A stretch of 16,615 nucleotides of DNA from Candidatus Bathycorpusculum fermentans (GTDB taxonomy: Archaea; Thermoproteota; Bathyarchaeia; Bathyarchaeales; Bathycorpusculaceae), in contig WRGM01000150.1 of assembly GCA_009787175.1 (NCBI GenBank), positions 1-16,615 of the forward strand, written 5' to 3'. The notes under the pieces are model-generated. The model was not told where the DNA came from and did not search any database. It saw nothing but the letters and a program-made list of their open reading frames with translations. How positions within the stretch are numbered: position 1 is the stretch's first letter; each line of letters begins with the position of its first letter. Both the position numbers and the translations under genes were made by a program. This document shows positions 14,876-16,615 of this stretch, piece after piece.

Positions 14876-15973
14876 TTGACAACAGATTATCATCATTACA
14901 TGCAATTACCTCGCGAAGTAATAGTTGGAAACAACATATTAAGCAGCGTTACAGAGGTAACACAGAGATTAAATCTCAAAGGACCCGCACTTATAATCTC
15001 AGGCAAAAAAAGCTACAACACAGCAGGCAGACACATACAAGAACTTTTAAAACAAAAAAAAATAAAAACACAAACCATCATCATAAACACTAAAACAAAC
15101 AGCAACAACAGTAGCAACAGTCCTACAACAGAAAACATGACAAGTAATATAGAGCAAAAAATAGCAAAACTAAAACCACAAGTACTCCTCGCCATAGGCG
15201 GAGGAAGTATAATAGATCTAACAAAAATAAGCAGCCATAAACAAGGCATACCATTTATAAGTATACCAACAACAATCTCCCACGATGGCATAGCTAGCCC
15301 ATTAGCCTCAATAAAACAAGAAACAAACAAGCCATACTCCATAATAACCCAAGCGCCACTTGCAATAATAGCTGATACAGACGCAATATCACAAGCACCC
15401 TGGCGTTCAGTTATAAGCGGCTGCGGAGATATAATAGCCAAATATACCTCTGTAAAAGATTGGAATCTTGCTCATATAGAAAATAAAGAGTATTACGGTG
15501 AATACGCCGCAAATCTAGCGCAAATGAGCGCAAAGTTAATCACAAAAAATGCTAAACAAATACAGCCAAAGGATACAGACAGTTTACATATGATTCTTGA
15601 AGCCTTAATCAGCTGTGGTGTATCTATGAGTATAGCTGGAAGCAGTAGACCATGTAGTGGTGCAGAGCATCTATTTAGTCACGCCCTAGATATAATAAGT
15701 CCTAATCATGCTATGCATGGAGAACAAGTGGGTGTAGGCACAATATTAACAGCTTATCTGCAAGAAGCAAACTGGGAGCAGATAAGAGAGACCTTAAAGC
15801 AGATAGGCGCACCAACAACAGCTAAAGAGTTAGGCGTAAAAGATGAAGATGTCATAAAAGCATTAGAAATGGCTCCAACTATACGCCCAGAACGCTATAC
15901 TATTCTACATAAACTACAGCCTGACTATGAGACATGTAAAAAAGTGACAAAAGAAACAAAAATTATTGATTAA
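14876..15973 (+). CDS. egsA: sn-glycerol-1-phosphate dehydrogenase
   Basis: This enzyme reduces dihydroxyacetone phosphate to sn-glycerol-1-phosphate with NAD(P)H, the first committed step to the archaeal lipid backbone. The 365 residues show LPREVIVG (11-18), the nucleotide-binding GGGSIID (108-114), the family signature TTISHDGIASPLASI (132-146) and probable zinc ligands D185 (GCGD), H265 (GAEH) and H281 (HGEQ). The start is TTG at 14876, backed by GTGA 6 bases upstream; an ATG at 14900 would also keep the conserved LPREV block but has no ribosome-binding site. Residues 72-91 are an Asn/Ser/Thr-rich low-complexity insert. The coding strand here is extremely A+C-rich. It stands alone, divergent from psmB. 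Confidence 0.96.
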   Translation: MTTDYHHYMQLPREVIVGNNILSSVTEVTQRLNLKGPALIISGKKSYNTAGRHIQELLKQKKIKTQTIIINTKTNSNNSSNSPTTENMTSNIEQKIAKLKPQVLLAIGGGSIIDLTKISSHKQGIPFISIPTTISHDGIASPLASIKQETNKPYSIITQAPLAIIADTDAISQAPWRSVISGCGDIIAKYTSVKDWNLAHIENKEYYGEYAANLAQMSAKLITKNAKQIQPKDTDSLHMILEALISCGVSMSIAGSSRPCSGAEHLFSHALDIISPNHAMHGEQVGVGTILTAYLQEANWEQIRETLKQIGAPTTAKELGVKDEDVIKALEMAPTIRPERYTILHKLQPDYETCKKVTKETKIID

Positions 15974-16005
15974 AGAAAGTATAAAGAAAAAAATTGTGAG
16001 AGTGG
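15974..16005. other. Short spacer between egsA and the IS1 remnant
   Basis: The bases after the egsA stop are A-rich and lack a hairpin. The first T-rich run on the plus strand (16018-16038) already lies inside the transposase remnant and may serve as the egsA 3' end. No gene is seen. Confidence 0.35.
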
Positions 16006-16500
16006 TCACTTAAATATGCTTGTTGCTTTGTTTTGTGGTTGATTGAACAGGTTAGTGGTGGTAATGGCGTGCTAGGTATGTAAAGTAAGTTAATCGTGTG
16101 TGTTGTGTGAAATAACCTTTGTACGTCTGGTAAATTTTTCAAGATGTTGGCGTGTATTACTGTTATCATGTTTAATATTGATCGTGTGTGCTTTACCAAT
16201 AATGTGACGCTTTTTGGGTGACATTTTAGCAAATGTTGTCTAGTTATCAGTGTAAAGAGCAAGTCGTTTTAGATGCTTGATTTTGTCGTGGAGTCGTCTA
16301 GACGTTGTAGTATTGCGTTTACCAAGGATTCGAGTAATTGTTTTTCGTGTGCTGCGATCAGTTGCTTTAAGAACCGTGGCTTGTTTTTTTTAAACCCATA
16401 AAATGCCAAGCCTCATCAAACTCTATCTCTTTAGTGTTAATGGATATTTTGGGTTCAGGTAAATCTGTTCCAAAATCGTGGATTCAGCGATACGTCAAAG
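16006..16500 (-). pseudogene. IS1-family transposase, broken by stops and frameshifts
   Basis: Joining frames on the minus strand rebuilds the DDE part of an archaeal IS1-type transposase. The pieces are YR-stop-IHDFGTDLP (about 16495-16472), EFDEAWHFMG (16423-16394), DRSTRKTITRILGKRN, YTDN-stop (the TAG at 16242-16240 replaces an expected Trp), KKRHIIGKAHT, NTRQHLEKFTRRTKVISHN, and a tail FNQPQNKATSIFK ending at TGA 16008-16006. At least two frameshifts (after EFDEAWHFMG and after TKVISHN) and two Trp-to-stop changes are needed. The N-terminal zinc-finger half is missing. It is not functional. The open frame of 99 codons over part of this region is a shadow. Confidence 0.85.
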
Positions 16501-16548
16501 AATGTTTCATCTTTAAGGTGTGTCCTATTGTCCTAATCTCCGCAAGTT

Positions 16549-16610
16549 TTAGGTACTACAACAAAAGTATGGTTAAACTGATGGAAAAGCACATAAACTG
16601 TAGTACCTAA
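16549..16610. repeat. 12-bp inverted repeat at the window edge
   Basis: TTAGGTACTACA (16549-16560) and TGTAGTACCTAA (16599-16610) are perfect reverse complements separated by 38 bases. They lie upstream of the IS1-type remnant and may be an end of that element, a small non-autonomous element, or a long hairpin. The window ends 5 bases later, so it cannot be resolved here. Confidence 0.6.
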
Positions 16611-16615
16611 TAGGC

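Noticed and set aside
14767..15093. 108-codon open frame overlapping the start of egsA
   Set aside because: Lys/Asn/Thr-rich low complexity, different frame from the well-supported egsA; likely chance in A-rich DNA.
15963..16262. 99-codon minus-strand open frame
   Set aside because: It crosses the decayed IS1-type transposase in a wrong frame; conserved transposase motifs lie in the other frames.

Overview
The window is archaeal. The marker genes are an archaeal-type 20S proteasome beta subunit with the Thr-Asp-Lys catalytic set, a KH-metallo-beta-lactamase-beta-CASP ribonuclease of the aCPSF1 family, sn-glycerol-1-phosphate dehydrogenase (the enzyme that sets archaeal lipid stereochemistry) and a SepF-type cell-division protein. 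SepF implies FtsZ-based division, which argues against Sulfolobales-like crenarchaea. A Bathyarchaeia-like or euryarchaeal methanogen-like host is my guess and cannot be settled from this window. The DNA is AT-rich and many genes start with TTG.

Layout. Positions 80-2597 hold a CRISPR array of 35 repeats of 37 nt and 34 spacers of 34-38 nt. Its leader lies on the right (2598-2750), so pre-crRNA is read leftward on the minus strand. The decayed terminal repeat is at the left end and the repeat ends in the classic ATTGAAAC handle. Positions 2751-11095 carry a complete, tightly packed type I-B cas operon, also on the minus strand: cas8b-cas7-cas5-cas3-cas6-cas1-cas2-cas4. It runs straight toward the leader, and most junctions overlap by 4 bases or more. 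Upstream of cas8b lies an IS5-family transposase remnant (11102-11365). A lone, decayed copy of the CRISPR repeat (11367-11395) abuts it in the opposite orientation to the array.

From 11454 onward come housekeeping genes: sepF (+), then convergent aCPSF1 and psmB (both -, one operon), then divergent egsA (+). The right end (16006 to about 16500) is a decayed IS1-family transposase on the minus strand, followed by a 12-bp inverted repeat at the window edge.

How it works together. Cas6 processes pre-crRNA and Cas8b-Cas7-Cas5 form Cascade. The HD-helicase Cas3 degrades the target, and Cas1-Cas2-Cas4 acquire spacers next to the leader. Two leader-proximal spacers overlap on the same target by 21 nt with one synonymous difference. 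This suggests repeated sampling of related viruses and lets a candidate PAM be read from the array itself. The most unusual item is the isolated repeat relic upstream of cas8b. It is either the last trace of a lost, oppositely oriented array or a crRNA-like regulatory element of the CreA/CreR kind.
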